From assembly GCA_003640385.1 (NCBI GenBank), contig RCAB01000108.1, positions 1 to 64,000 of the forward strand: DNA of 64,000 nucleotides, written 5' to 3'. The translations under genes were made by a program, and so were the position numbers. The number at the start of each line of letters is the position of its first letter. Position 1 is the first letter of the stretch. This document shows positions 36,701 through 48,645 of this stretch, one piece after another. The DNA comes from Setaria digitata. Lineage: Eukaryota > Nematoda > Chromadorea > Rhabditida > Setariidae. Under the pieces are notes generated by a model. It was given only the letters and a program-made list of their open reading frames with translations. It was not told the DNA's origin and made no database searches.

Positions 36701-38479
36701 ATGATTAATACCCCAAATAAAGCTTACAGCTTTCTTGTCTCCAATGCCTGAACCCAATGCTTTCTGAAGTTTACGCTTTTTTGACGATGTTGACATTGAT
36801 TCATCAACTGTATAGAGTTCAAATGCATCCCCGTCTTCAAGTTCAAAGTCAAAATGATCTACAAGTAGGATTAAAGAGCACAAGTAATAAAACAAAATAA
36901 AAGCGAATGAATTTCAGTTAACAAAACTTGGAATTACATCATATATTGAACTAATATAAAATATAAAATGCGAAAATATAAAAAATCGATTTTTACAGTA
37001 AGAAACGCACTAAGAGAAATGCTTTTTGTAGTTTCCGATTCGCAGTATGCTGCAACGTGAGTATCTACATTTCCACTTCTCTTTTCAAGTCCATACTCTC
37101 TGAAAGATTTAAATTTAAAAGAATTGTTACAACCAATTGTTAATTAAAAACAGATATTTTTAACTTGTTGCAGTACCGGTCAACACCATGCTGTTCTCGT
37201 AAGAAAAGTTCCTGCTGGCGAGCTTCACTTTTCAGGATACCAATCTCAAAGTCCTCTCTTCCATTTTCATCATCAATCACTTTATGATGCTGCACTTTAT
37301 CAACACAGTCAGTAGCATGACGATATCTGCCACCTTCTACTTCAAACTGCTGATCCGCACCACTCTGATCAGCATCAAGAGTCTTCCCGCCACCGCTAGT
37401 TTGTTGATAATCGCGGAGTTCTTTTTGATCCTGAATATCATTACATTATCAAGAGCATCTTTGCACAAATTTGAACAAGATATGTGCAAAATTACATGAA
37501 GACATACCGCATCTTGTGCGGAGTCATCAGATGTTGATCCAAATTCCTTTAAAGAGTTCTCGAACATTCTTTTTTGCAAATGTGGTACCAAATGATGCCA
37601 TGGAATAGATGATGAGTATTTTTCGCCTGTAAACTGCTTCAGGTTACGCCTAATTCAGTTTTAAAGGTCGAAAAAAAAAATTCATGGGATTGCTTTTGGA
37701 ATTTCCGTAATTTACTTCTATAAAAAAAAAGGCTAGAATCAATCTAAAAATTGTAGAATCAAAGATCGCTATAAGCAAGTTCCACAAATTTGCGAACGGA
37801 ACTACAAGGAATAAATTACTCTCACGTCATAGAGCGTTCCGGAGAATTCAACATGATAAATGCACGGGTACCTATGTTACAGCACTGCATACGTGCGTAA
37901 ATTGCTAATAAAATTGTAAGATGAATTTGACGGCTATTTTGTGGGCCAACAAAGTCATAGTTGCTTGCCTTGACTGTTTCAGTAGCTGACCTGTACTTCT
38001 CTAGCATTGCACCATTATTTATTTATTGAAATTATTGTTCCAATTCAATGCCTGCTTCAACCCTTTCAAAGTTTCTCTTCATCTGATACTTTACCTTATC
38101 ACAAGCTTATGGACAACGAACTTTGTCACTGCAAACTGTTTCACTGTTCTCCTGTTATCGTCTCAGGTATACTTGACTTTTTCATTTTATAAGAAAAATG
38201 GAATATCTAGTTACATTCTTAATGATACTAGATACATTCCCTCACATCCATTCTTCGGGCTTTGATAATGAACTCTATCAGGGTTAATGCCACAGTTTTT
38301 GGGTACCTTGCACTTCACAGAACACTACAAAGCAGCAGTACACAATTTAATTACTACCATGGAAAAAAAACTGTGCCACATCATAAGAGCACAACCATGC
38401 CAAAGGTTAGGGTTATGTTGTAATGAAAACTTCACTACGGCATTCGAAACAGTTAAGGCGTTGCTTTTCCATGTAACAT

Positions 38480-38510
<31 letters not shown>

Positions 38511-41500
38511 CAATGTGTTTCCTGCACTGTTAGAGAGTACTATACTCATTTACTAACCCTTCACAACACAGCGTGAAAAATCAATTAACGTACCTTCTTG
38601 ATCAGTTTCGCCTTCGGAATATCCATCCATAGCATCATGTCCCACAATGCTTTCACCAGTGAATGTTCCAGTAACATTCCCTACACAAAAATTCATATAT
38701 TTTGATAGTGCGTGAATAAAAACCTTACCATTAAGCTTCACAGGTTTTTGTATTTGAGGAGATAGAAAATAAAGATAGCAGTCATAAAGGGCTAGATATT
38801 AAATACCGAATCCTTTCTATTACCGGTTAATTTTCTGACAAAATATCAAAACACGCAAAAAATAAAGCCCAAAAAAATACCGGTTGCTTCGGTTCCAGGG
38901 AAAAGCTGTTCATGAACACTACTATTACAGTCTTCTTCGAAATCATCATTGTCTGTCATATTTTCATCATTGCAGCCATCACCTTTACAAGACTGTGTTT
39001 TCTCGCTTGCATCGTCTACTTCCGTATCTGCATAAATAATCGGACAATTAAATCTCATCTGTAATATCTCTTCTTTACTTTCTCCAGTCAGTAATGGCTC
39101 GTTCTGACAACTGTGTTTAGACAAAACAGGTTAAAGATTAGTGCTGTGGGTTAAGTAAACTACTGTGCGATCTGAATGAAATTACTGAATTATACTATCG
39201 TCCAAAAATATAATACAATGAATTTCAACATGCAAAATAAACTGAGCAGAAATGCAACCCGTGCCAGCAATGCTTGCATCATCCAATATGTCATCACTTT
39301 CGGAAAGCTTTTTGCTAGTTGAAAATTCCCCCATCGGAGATACTGAATCATCCGATTTTGAAGTCCCTGCATTGTTAGGTACTTCCGATAACATGCTGAA
39401 TGAATTGAATGGGTCAAAACGAGGGTTGAGTTCCACCAATAATGGGCTATTTGTATTTGTACAAGCATTCAATTCCAGAGATGAATTCTAAAAAATATTT
39501 TTTAAAAATGAGCAATTTTGGAGAAGAGCGATATACATTAATATAGAATTTATTTATTTTTCCAAGCTTTTCGCCCTACATCAAAACTCTCACAACATTG
39601 ACGTACTAAAAAGAAAACATTTTACAGAAGTAGTTCGCACAAAGAGGACAGAACCTTTTTTCTTGGACCCGCTACAGGCATAAGGGGCAGCAAATCACAT
39701 GGTTGTGGATAAGTTCTTTCAAGCAGTCTGTCAGTAACAGTCTTCAAATTTGGATGAAACATGCCATGATTAATGATGGACTTGTCTATCTGCAAATGTT
39801 GAGTTAGCAAATGATAACGTGAAGAGCAAAACAAGTATTTAAATTTATTCTTGATGAGGTGGAAATAACTTTGAACTTTACCTTGTTCGCCTCATTGAGG
39901 GTGTCATCTACAGTACGCGAGTGTGACAAAGGTGGTGCACTACCGGAAATTAATTTTGGAGCTAAAGTGCTCGACGGAACAATATGATGAAATCGCGCTG
40001 GCGCTGATGATGAAAACGGTTGCTCCACACTCACAGATGGCAAAAAACCTTGGAATGATTACTAGTTAACCAAATGTTATATGGTTCATCATCAAATATC
40101 TTCTCTTCAAATATACCGCAAATGGACTTTATTTAATTTAAAAACTCTGATAAATACCATGCGTATTATGAAGGTTCAGAAGAGTATTCGCAACATCAGC
40201 TTCGTCGAATCGACGGCCCTGTCCTTCTACTGGACTCAGCTCTGAGAATTCTCCATGTGACCAATCGATCGAACTAGCACCTGCCGTCATATTATTTCCT
40301 CAGTAAGAACAATATTATTAAAAATTATTCTACATCGAAAAAGTGCATTGTTTTTGAAAATCTTGATGAAAATATCAAATTGCAACCTGGCGAAAGTGTA
40401 GTGGTAAGATTAGACTCAGATCGAATAGATTTTCCTTTTAGCGAAAGATGCCGAGAGCAATAGCCGCGCCTCTGCGACTCCTATATATAAATAAATATTC
40501 AATAATAAAAATGTTACTTCCGAAAAGCTCCTTTAGCAGTACGAGGTGAGTTCTGATAAGGAAAGCAGTATAACAAATTACAATGACATTAACTTTAAAA
40601 TACCTTGTTACATCCTTCTTTGCTACATAACCGTCTCCATTGCTTTCCATTGAATTTTTTGCGAATCCCACCAGGTGTAGTCACGATTTCGCCTTTTTTA
40701 TATCTCTGCTGTTGCTGAAACACTCTTTTACAGAAAGATTTATTTACAAACTTTTTTCTGCAGATTTTTGTCAATGAAACTGCGAAATCCCTAAGTAAGA
40801 GTGCGGCATTCCACAGTGATTTTCTATCTTCATGAAGTTCGATCTGCATACCTCATTGCTTAGTACAGATCAATCACTACTTAGAACGAAGTCTAGAAAA
40901 TGAGTACACTCCGAGAAACCTTTCCTGAACTGGAAATTATTAAGAATAGGATTTCGGTTTCCAGTAATCTGATGAGATAAAGGACCTTTGAGGTTGTCGG
41001 AATTTCGAATTTCGAATCCACCACTTTGACTTGTGAAAAGTAAATGAAAGAGCGGGGCTCAGTGTAATCCATAGTGATGGCAAAGCGATTTTTTTCGAGA
41101 ACAAGCTAAAGAGAGAGATACTGTAAACAGGAATGATCGAATGTCACCGATGGCAATGACCAGCAAACATATGAAGGAGTTATGTGGTTTCCAAGTGAAA
41201 AGTTGATCTTCTTCAGAAATTGCCTGAGTTCTACTCTTAGCTGTCTTGTATTTTGTCTAGACAACTAACTCCAGAATTTCCGTACCTGCTTTTATTGATG
41301 AAGAGAAACCACCTTCGACGAACTTCAATTAAACTCTAAACTCCAATCCTGTTGTAAGGTCTACTGTAACTACGGTGAGGTAATATTCAGATGTAGTAAA
41401 CACAGGCAGGAGAAATGATAGGAAACTATGACCTGGTTGAAAAAGAGACAACGAAGTGGTTGGATGTCAACCATGACGGGAATTCCTAAGTTTATGGAGT

Positions 41501-44500
41501 TGTACAGTTTAAGAAAACGACAAAATGGGAAACAGTTAAATTCTATAAGTACAAAACACTAAGTGCTGCAGACAGCAAAGAATGCGTAAAAAAAGAAAAA
41601 GTGTCATCACGGAACTTTTGTAGACATGAGGTCAGCAATAAAAGCAAGGACTCCCTAAATTAACTGAAAATGAACTAAGTTTTAAAGAAAAATAGTTTAA
41701 GCTGGTTCATCCAAAAATGCTTAAATTAGCAAACTAGCTAAGATGGAATTACTAGCGGTCATTTAACAGTGGCATATGATGTAAAGAAAGTTCAATAGCT
41801 AGGTGGTAGCTTTGTTTCCTGCAAATCTTTTGGCGTCTATCGACAGCTAGTTATTTATGAAATGTGGGCTTCTCATCAACTGAGAAGTTCCTAGATATTG
41901 GTGATGATAGCAATGATACGATTTGAGGGCATTAAAACAGATCTGGTTCAAGCTTTTGCAAGAGAACGAATTGCTATGTTGAATGTTTGATGTTAGAAGA
42001 AGATACGTGATACCAGTTTTTTTAATTCGATTATCAATCAAAAATGATACAAAGAGAGATGAGTGTTGTTTATTCGAACATTTATGTATTTACCTTCGAC
42101 GATATTTTGTAAAACGAAAAGAGCATGAAGATTAAAGGAAGAAAAACTTGATCATTTGGACCAGGCAAAAGCTAAGAGTAACACAGGATGCCAGCATGTT
42201 CCAAGGACACTGTGCAGACAGATGAAATTAGCCTAGAAAAATCAGCAGTTATGCTAATCTAACCAAAATTAGGCAATAAAATGTTAGCTGCAGATTTCGA
42301 GAGGAAAATATACAGCGCCATTAACAATCTACACAGAAAACTCGAAGAGATAGCACCTGCTTCCTTAGTATCTTCGTGACAGCGATAACTATGAAGGTAA
42401 GCATTAGTCGGCAACAAGAGTGAAAGTTTGTGGTGAAAAATAGGCGGAAATCACAGCACGAGGAATGAAGGGTTAGCCAATGACCACAAAATGGCATTAT
42501 ATCTAGTTGTCGAACTTGCTCGTTAGCAAGCATAACTGTTACAGGTGATGTAACACAACAAATAGAGTGGAATCCATAATAAGAGGAATTTTACTAGTAG
42601 TGATACGAAATTCTATTAAACAGTGCGTCCATTTATGAGGAGCACTCGAGTTTTTACCTGCACCGCAGCAGCACAAGCTCCTGAGGCAGTCTGATTTGCA
42701 ACACACTGTTGTACATGCTGAACTTCATCAAAAGCTGTTGAGGTGCCAGAAACCGTTTGGGTTGGTGTTAGGCCAAAAAATTGTGCTGACATTCGTTCCG
42801 TAACAGTTGCTCCTAGAGCAGATCTTGGCGTTGATTTACCCGAAAAATTGTTCGCATCAGATGTACCGTCAATCTTAACAACAATTTTTATGAAAAATTT
42901 TATTATTAAGTGAATCTTTCATATTTCTCTAATATGCAATAGTTGTATCATCGCCAAAAATTTAAGCTGTTATCAACTAATTCAATTTTTCCAGTCATAT
43001 GAAACCATATATGAAAATAAGACAAATGATACGTCGCACAAGTTAACCTGATCATCTTTCATCGGCTCATCATCTGAATCTGCGACATCACTATAACTGG
43101 TTTTTTTCTGCAGTATTTGAGATTCATTTTCTGTTACACTGAAACAAATATTTTAAATTGAAAATGAGTCACTTGGCTAACTGGACTTTTTTACTGGTAT
43201 TAAAATATTTTTGCTCAAAAAAGGAAGTATCTTTCCTTACAAGAAATGGAAAAAGAAAATGCCTAAGATGGCCGGATGAGGTTGTTTGAAGAGCACTTGT
43301 TAAAGTAAGAGGTGCAAAATGTGTTATTGCACTTGCCAACATTCCAGAACAGCTGTTCGAATAACTTCCACCGTTTTCATCACTGTAACTTACTTAAGAT
43401 TGGCACATTCTCTTTCATAAATAACCTTCGTAGCTATGACAATCTCATTTCATTTCATAACTGGAGCAGAAAGAATATCGCAATACACCCAACTTTCGAC
43501 TGCTTATTAATAATCGCCTTTCAACGAACCGGTTTTTGATGGCGGAATTATTGTAACTGCCCATAGCGTTTAGCTCATCGTACCAAGGTGGACGTAACAG
43601 CCGTATACTCGCACGATGAAACCAAAAATCGGTCGAAATACCGACATGCAGACGCATCTACAACATTTCGGGTTCAGCTGGGGCACTGCAGTTCAGTAAG
43701 TAATCGTTATAGAACTAAACACCATTTTAACTTGTATTTAAAAATAAGGGACGTACGTATTCAGGTATGAAACAAAACCTGGAACATTATGGGCCAAGTC
43801 GTTTTTTTCAACACTTCAGCCAGACGATATATGTTCTCATCATTCTTCCACTTGACACAAACTACATCCGCAACATTGATCTGAAATAATAAAGCAATCT
43901 TTTGCATGGTGATACTAATCAATAAATTAGCGGATTACATCACTAACACAGCTTCCACTTCTAAGTAACGGCTTTACTACTGAATGCTCCATTCATTGCT
44001 CTACAAAAAAAGAATGATGGAAAGTATCTGGGAGCGCAGTGAAGAGTGAAATGGCCCGTAATACCTCAAAGTGAATGGTGAGTAGTTCGAATTTCTGCAG
44101 GTAACGCGCAACGAAGACGACCTGTCCTTATGATATGTCTCACATACAGGTAGATATTAGACTGAAGAAAGCAGTGTGAATTTCCAAGAGGAAAAAATGA
44201 TGTGATATTTGGAAGTACATGCACAGTCGCATTACTTATCGAAAATACTCCTCCAGAGAGTTGTCTTCATTTAAGGCTGGTCTTATATAACTCATGATTG
44301 GCATTTAGGGGGGAGGGGGGGACGAGGGGCTTGTTGGAAACATTTACAAAATAGGAGAAATTATTTGTTTACGTAAAAAATTCAGTGAGCATTCTACGTG
44401 ATGCTGCACTTAAATGAGTTCTTAGGAAAGTTACCGAGTCAGGACTTGGTGCTTGATCGGCGAGTATGTCAGGATATTCACGCAATGATGTTATCACGTC

Positions 44501-46015
44501 TTCGAATACGTGTTCAGTACCATTGTCAAACTAGAAACTCTCCAAAATATGTTTACCATCAGTGAAGAATAAAAAAAGCTTTACTTCTTTCTTTTGAACA
44601 TCTGACTTCTTTTTTAATTTTGCGGTCGCAAAAGATTTCAGGTACGATACAAACCTGCACAGTAACATCCTTGTTTGCTCTAATACCCTTAATGCATGCT
44701 GGAAGATATCCTTCAATATCCGGTGGACGAGCCAACACACGACTTGCTTTCCAAACCTCCAAATTAATTGTTGTTTCATTCACTGATTCCACTAAAACAA
44801 GTTAGAGAAGTATAGATTTGTACAGATCATGAAATAACTTGTCATAGATCTTTCATGTCCATATATAATTTTTTATCAGTTTGGAAACTTTAATTATATA
44901 AAATTTTAGGAGACGAAAAAACTTAACAAAAATTAAGTAGCAGGTAATTTTGACGGCTTATTCTTATTGCTGTAATAGCATTTAGTTGTGAAATATTAAA
45001 TAAACTGTAATACATATTACTAAAGAAACAATCTACTAAAATTATTTGTTATCTGGAAGCTGGTAGATTGACGGGAAGGATGCGAAATACGAAATACTGT
45101 GGTCTCCTAATCTGTCTCAAGAAAAGTAAAAGACCTCATACAGTGCTATAAGTTTTAAAGAACCGAAAGGTATCTTTGGGTAATGGATTAATGATTGTAA
45201 GAAAGGTACCAGTAAAATTAGTTGGTATTTCGAGCCCTAGATTCCGTTTCTTCAACTGTTCCATTAGTGCAAGGGTGTCGAACTGAAAATGAAGCTGATC
45301 AGTGACTGATAGATTCCACTTTGTCCATAAATAATGCCAATACCATGAGGGATTCAATGGTTGATAACTTTTCCGCATTTACCACCTGTAGGGTCATTCC
45401 CTGTGGTGTTGCCGTCGTTAGGCCTGATCCATGCGCTTGTTGCTGTTGCGGCTGTGAAGATGACGAAGACGAGGAAGATGTATGTAGCTGGGCTAACAGC
45501 GACGATGACCCGGGAGGCGAATCCAATGATCCTCCCGCTCCTAGAGAATTTAAATTTCTTTAAAACAGTAGCAATATCACTGTTGATAATTCCAAAACGT
45601 TAATTCAAAAGCCGTTCACTGCCATCAAAAATAGGATAAGAGAATTTTAACTCGTTGCTCGTCAAATTAGGACTTCAGAAAAAAAACCCTATATAAAAAG
45701 CGTCACCAAACTATGAAAATGGTACGATTTTGAGGATAATGAAGTTCTGGTATCTTGGTATCTGCATAAATGTTAGATACCAGGATACCAGAACTATTCA
45801 AACATTACGCACAGAACAGCGAGTGAACAAATCAGTGGATAGGTTTAAATTCATTCGCTGATTTAACTGTTGATGGAATTAAAGACATATGACGTAAAGA
45901 CAAAAAAACAAGTACCAGTGGGATCATCAGTTGCTTTTCGTTTACCGCGCAATTTAGGATGTACACTTGAGGAATCATCACGAATATTGCGTCCTTGTTC
46001 ACTGTTTCCATCCAT
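30734..46015 (-). CDS. cic: Capicua (CIC) transcriptional repressor homologue
   Basis: Capicua is a nuclear HMG-box repressor that binds TGAATGAA-type sites and is relieved by RTK/MAPK signalling. About 38 exons (about 1,670 residues, in line with insect and mammalian forms) are phase-consistent, except at two joins noted separately. Order: start at 46015; Gln/Ser-rich segment; Tudor-like domain of the long isoform (about residues 80-265); Cys/His module ending [12 protein letters not shown]; acidic and Ser-rich middle; KKRK-type nuclear signal; HMG box; Ser/Pro-rich region with MPTPAQRG; C1 domain. The coding end is either TAA at 31085-31087 or, through a strong donor (GTAAGT after 31093) and acceptor, TGA at 30734-30736. 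Exons are given in the block entries. The gene lies tail-to-tail with Caskin. Confidence 0.93.
30792..30965 (+). CDS. candidate 57-residue single-pass membrane peptide
   Basis: A complete frame from ATG to TAA encodes an acidic N-terminus ([11 protein letters not shown]), a basic NNKR stretch, then a clear transmembrane segment ([20 protein letters not shown]) and a short tail. A pyrimidine-rich TTTAGTTCAG about 55 nt upstream could serve for trans-splicing. It is antisense to the 3' end of the Capicua gene, inside its possible last intron. A donor-like GGTACGT within the frame means it might instead be a first exon. No family recognised; it could be chance. Confidence 0.3.
   Translation: MNGESDQKESETILHNNKRTCMLGYLVTSICIYMIFTLMFAGTYYIGTNDSYLNWLT
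31085..31167 (-). CDS. cic: Capicua penultimate or last exon
   Basis: After the strong acceptor CTTTCTTACAG the frame reads [14 protein letters not shown] and continues to CCK and TAA. A near-perfect donor, GCT followed by GTAAGT, lies two codons before that stop. If it is used, the coding sequence continues at 30786-30734 after ATTCATTTCAG as [16 protein letters not shown] and TGA. Both ends keep the frame, so two C-termini are possible. Confidence 0.6.
31351..32276 (-). CDS. cic: Capicua exons 34-37: C1 domain
   Basis: Exons 32276-32135, 31962-31889, 31709-31556 and 31482-31351. They encode [17 protein letters not shown] (exon 34, interrupted by an apparent frameshift), [39 protein letters not shown] and [19 protein letters not shown], followed by [19 protein letters not shown]. 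The last two exons are the C1 domain, which cooperates with the HMG box in DNA binding. Its DHRR, FP..A..AFQ.KY...FP.K and [10 protein letters not shown] signatures are intact. Confidence 0.92.
32406..35693 (-). CDS. cic: Capicua exons 24-33: Ser/Pro-rich C-terminal half
   Basis: Exons: 35693-35599, 35404-35304, 35019-34782, 34389-34114, 34031-33930, 33753-33692, 33601-33414, 32865-32813, 32689-32562, 32479-32406. Landmarks are [18 protein letters not shown] (a short motif also found in vertebrate CIC) and [20 protein letters not shown], which aligns well with the segment leading into the C1 region. The 35019 start uses the second AG of GTAGAG to keep phase. Using the first AG would put the exon in a frame giving a less plausible peptide. 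Confidence 0.82.
36200..36528 (-). CDS. cic: Capicua exons 22-23: HMG box
   Basis: Exons 36528-36349 and 36272-36200, split by a 76-nt intron. They encode [20 protein letters not shown], then [32 protein letters not shown] and, after the intron, [20 protein letters not shown]. This is the Capicua-class HMG box, close to the mammalian and fly sequences as I know them. The canonical DNA-contacting RPMNAF, the tryptophans of helices 2-3 and the terminal PDWKWC are all intact. Confidence 0.97.
36728..40280 (-). CDS. cic: Capicua exons 12-21: acidic/Ser-rich middle region
   Basis: Exons: 40280-40158, 40048-39882, 39789-39655, 39487-39259, 39110-38881, 38680-38594, 37626-37508, 37430-37177, 37099-37011, 36858-36728. 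Recognisable pieces are [14 protein letters not shown] and [10 protein letters not shown] (Capicua-like) and the basic [14 protein letters not shown] just before the HMG box, a likely nuclear localisation signal. The join between 39259 and 39110 is out of phase with the best splice sites seen. All other joins keep the frame. Confidence 0.85.
40387..40714 (-). CDS. cic: Capicua exons 10-11: conserved Cys/His module
   Basis: Exons 40714-40604 and 40480-40387 encode [20 protein letters not shown], then [13 protein letters not shown] and, across the intron, [17 protein letters not shown]. This cysteine/histidine block lies N-terminal to the HMG box in Capicua proteins and is strongly conserved. 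The intron before it, 42657-40715, is the longest in the gene (1.94 kb) and holds nothing I recognise. Confidence 0.9.
42658..46015 (-). CDS. cic: Capicua exons 1-9: N-terminal region with Tudor-like domain
   Basis: Exons: 46015-45916, 45540-45386, 45282-45210, 44791-44655, 44530-44435, 43880-43779, 43657-43530, 43138-43048, 42873-42658. Exon 2 encodes [14 protein letters not shown]. Exons 3-7 form the N-terminal domain known from long CIC isoforms (Pfam DUF4819, recalled from memory): [51 protein letters not shown] and [12 protein letters not shown]. Exon 2 may end at 45383 instead. An extra 90-nt exon at 43352-43263 fits the phases but needs a weak GC donor, so it is left optional. Confidence 0.85.
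44308..44329 (+). other. G-rich tract in a Capicua intron
   Basis: GGGGGGAGGGGGGGACGAGGGG on the plus strand, which is antisense to Capicua. Long G runs allow a quadruplex in DNA but not in the pre-mRNA. Confidence 0.65.
45743..45795. repeat. 21-bp hairpin with 11-nt loop in Capicua intron 1
   Basis: AGTTCTGGTATCTTGGTATCT at 45743-45763 pairs with 45775-45795 with one mismatch (20 of 21). It is shorter than a usual pre-miRNA. It lies in the first intron, 121 nt downstream of exon 1. Confidence 0.8.
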
Positions 46016-48613
46016 TTCCCTTTATCTTTAATCCTTGTTCTTCCAGCAAGAAAACAGTTTTGCTACACTTTTACCCAAACACAACATAAAGTAAACTATT
46101 TCCAAGCAATATGAAGTTAGAACGGTATCCTCAGAAATTTATCAATCACTGAGCACTAAATCTCTTATCGAGCCAATGTGCTAAAATAACAAGACTTATC
46201 CAAAATGGAAAAATCGCCTTGCAAAGTGGTGCACCCAGAATTCGTTTTTGAATTAAATGAAGGAAACGGAGTATTACTGAAAATTTTCTGAATAAGGCAA
46301 TACTTGCTTAGCTACATCTTTTTTCGCCTCTTTATTTCCTCTTATAACACACACACAAAAAAAAAAAGAGAATTCTAAACAACCTGAAGAAAATGTTCAG
46401 TTTCCCCAGATCCAGATAACACTTACATATTTTTTGCATAACACTGCGGTTCGGATTTCCTTACTTCAAAAATTCAAACAAAAATGGCATGAATTAGCAC
46501 ATCATTTGCAACTCCATAAGCTAAATAACAGATTCAATACCAATATATCACAAGCGCTACAAATTCACCTGCACTTGTCTCAGAGATGAATTCATGTACG
46601 AATCAAAGTTATACAGTGATGTCTAATGAACAGCTGAACGATCATGCAATTTATTTTTGTCTCCTGAGTGAACCGGATATGACCACGTATAATTTTTTCA
46701 AATCACCTGCAAATGCTACCAGTCAAGTTTGAAACTTGAACTTGTTAAACAATTTCCAAGGCTGGCCCGATTATAAGACTTTATATATTTTAAGTACTTT
46801 ATATATATTTTACAAAAAGTGTCTTTTTATATTTTTTTGGACTTTGAAATCAGAATCATTGGTGGCGGTAGACACAAGGTACTTTGTAGTTCTCACCTTA
46901 CGTATCATAGTTGTATTCGGATAGAAGAATACACGAACAACAATGGATTAGTAACTAATCCATATATAAACATGAGCCAGAATGTACACCATGAAGAAAT
47001 GAGCAGCTGAAAACATTCTTTAGGGTATCTTCAGATTAAGAATAAGAGGTGATTAGGCCTCGAATATTTCAAAGTTCTTAGCAGATATTTGAAGTATGCG
47101 AAAAGTCGAGCAGTTTTGTTGAAGCAAAGCAAAAGCCGGAGAGAATGATGGGAAACAGCTAAAATTTTTAGAGGACCATGACAACTTCAACCAACTAATA
47201 CCTATAAAACGTATTTTTCCTCATAATCTGGTTTTTTCTACAAAGCAAGCTAATTCTGTTTCTGTGTGAAATCAACTAACTAGAAGATTCATGGTATTAA
47301 ACTTAAGATAACATTCTGTCAAGGCGTGAGGATCAAAGACTTACTGACGATAGTCTCTGACAATCTTGGAAACTACTTTGATAAGATAACAATAAGATTT
47401 CATGCCTGTGGAAATTCATATGTGCCAAGAAATATATGGAAGCTGGTCAAGAAACTAGTTCAAAACTAAAGATACATGAATAACAAAAGCATGAGCCGAA
47501 AGAGTGCTACTAAAATACCCTCTTCGATCCGGCTCATGAAAATAAAACAGGTGCCGAAAAACTATCCTGTAGCAAATGCAAATTATAAAATTCTTTATAT
47601 TTCAAATTATACTTTCATAAAGTGAAAAGTCTTGGAAGGAGATCTCGTCAGTTTTGCGAGAAAAATTAGATGAAACATAATGAAAAATAGATAGATTAAT
47701 AAATCATAAACACTACAGTACGAAGCAAAATATTTATGAGCTTAGTCGTGGAAGCATCAATAATGGCGTCAGACATAGAAAAATGGGAAAATGATCTTCT
47801 GGACTCGTATAGATTGCAGTAAAAAGTACCATTTTGCTACGATATTCTTTTAGAGATTGTTCGTCATGATATATCAAAATGGAAAGAGCCACTGACATCG
47901 CATTTTAAAAATATTAATAATTCAATGTGTTATTACCGTCATCAGTAAATTCAAAACTTATTTTCTCCTGCGAGTGAAAAAAAAAGCTGCATATTTTCTA
48001 ACTTTCCCCAATTGCCGATCTCGACGAGTTGGGGAAGAGAACGCAAGTAATTACGGAAAGTAACGAATGGATAATCAGTAAGAAAAAGGCGGTACAAAAA
48101 TTGAAGCGAGATAGTAAAATAGGAATAAGTGTGAATATCAATTTATGAATCAGTCCAGAGTAACTTTGGTGTATTATAAGTACTGGAGCTGTGCACAATT
48201 CCGCTCCTCATTCCTTAGTACATTTAAACCGCAACGTCGAATTCATCCATCCAAGCACCAAGTGTGTTTTTTCAAGTTTGCACACCTAACACACACACAC
48301 ATATATATATATATACACACATACATACATACATGCATACACGCATGCATGCATACACACACACATACACACACAAATGCACTTAATAAATAAACAGCTG
48401 ATTGTTGTTTGGATGGGAGTATTGGATGTTGTTACAGCGTTCCTTACGTCTGTGTGCAGCAGCACAACTTTCGAGAGTTTCTGCACCTTTCGTTACCTGT
48501 CGAAAATTTGTAAGCATATGTTTGCGCACATGCATGTGCATGTATATACAAGCATATACATATATATATATATATATGTATATGCTATATATATATATAC
48601 GGTGACGGTGTTT

Positions 48614-48645
<32 letters not shown>

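Noticed and set aside
40715..42657. Possible decayed mobile element in the longest Capicua intron
   Set aside because: No terminal repeats, reverse-transcriptase or transposase motifs could be seen; only short random frames.
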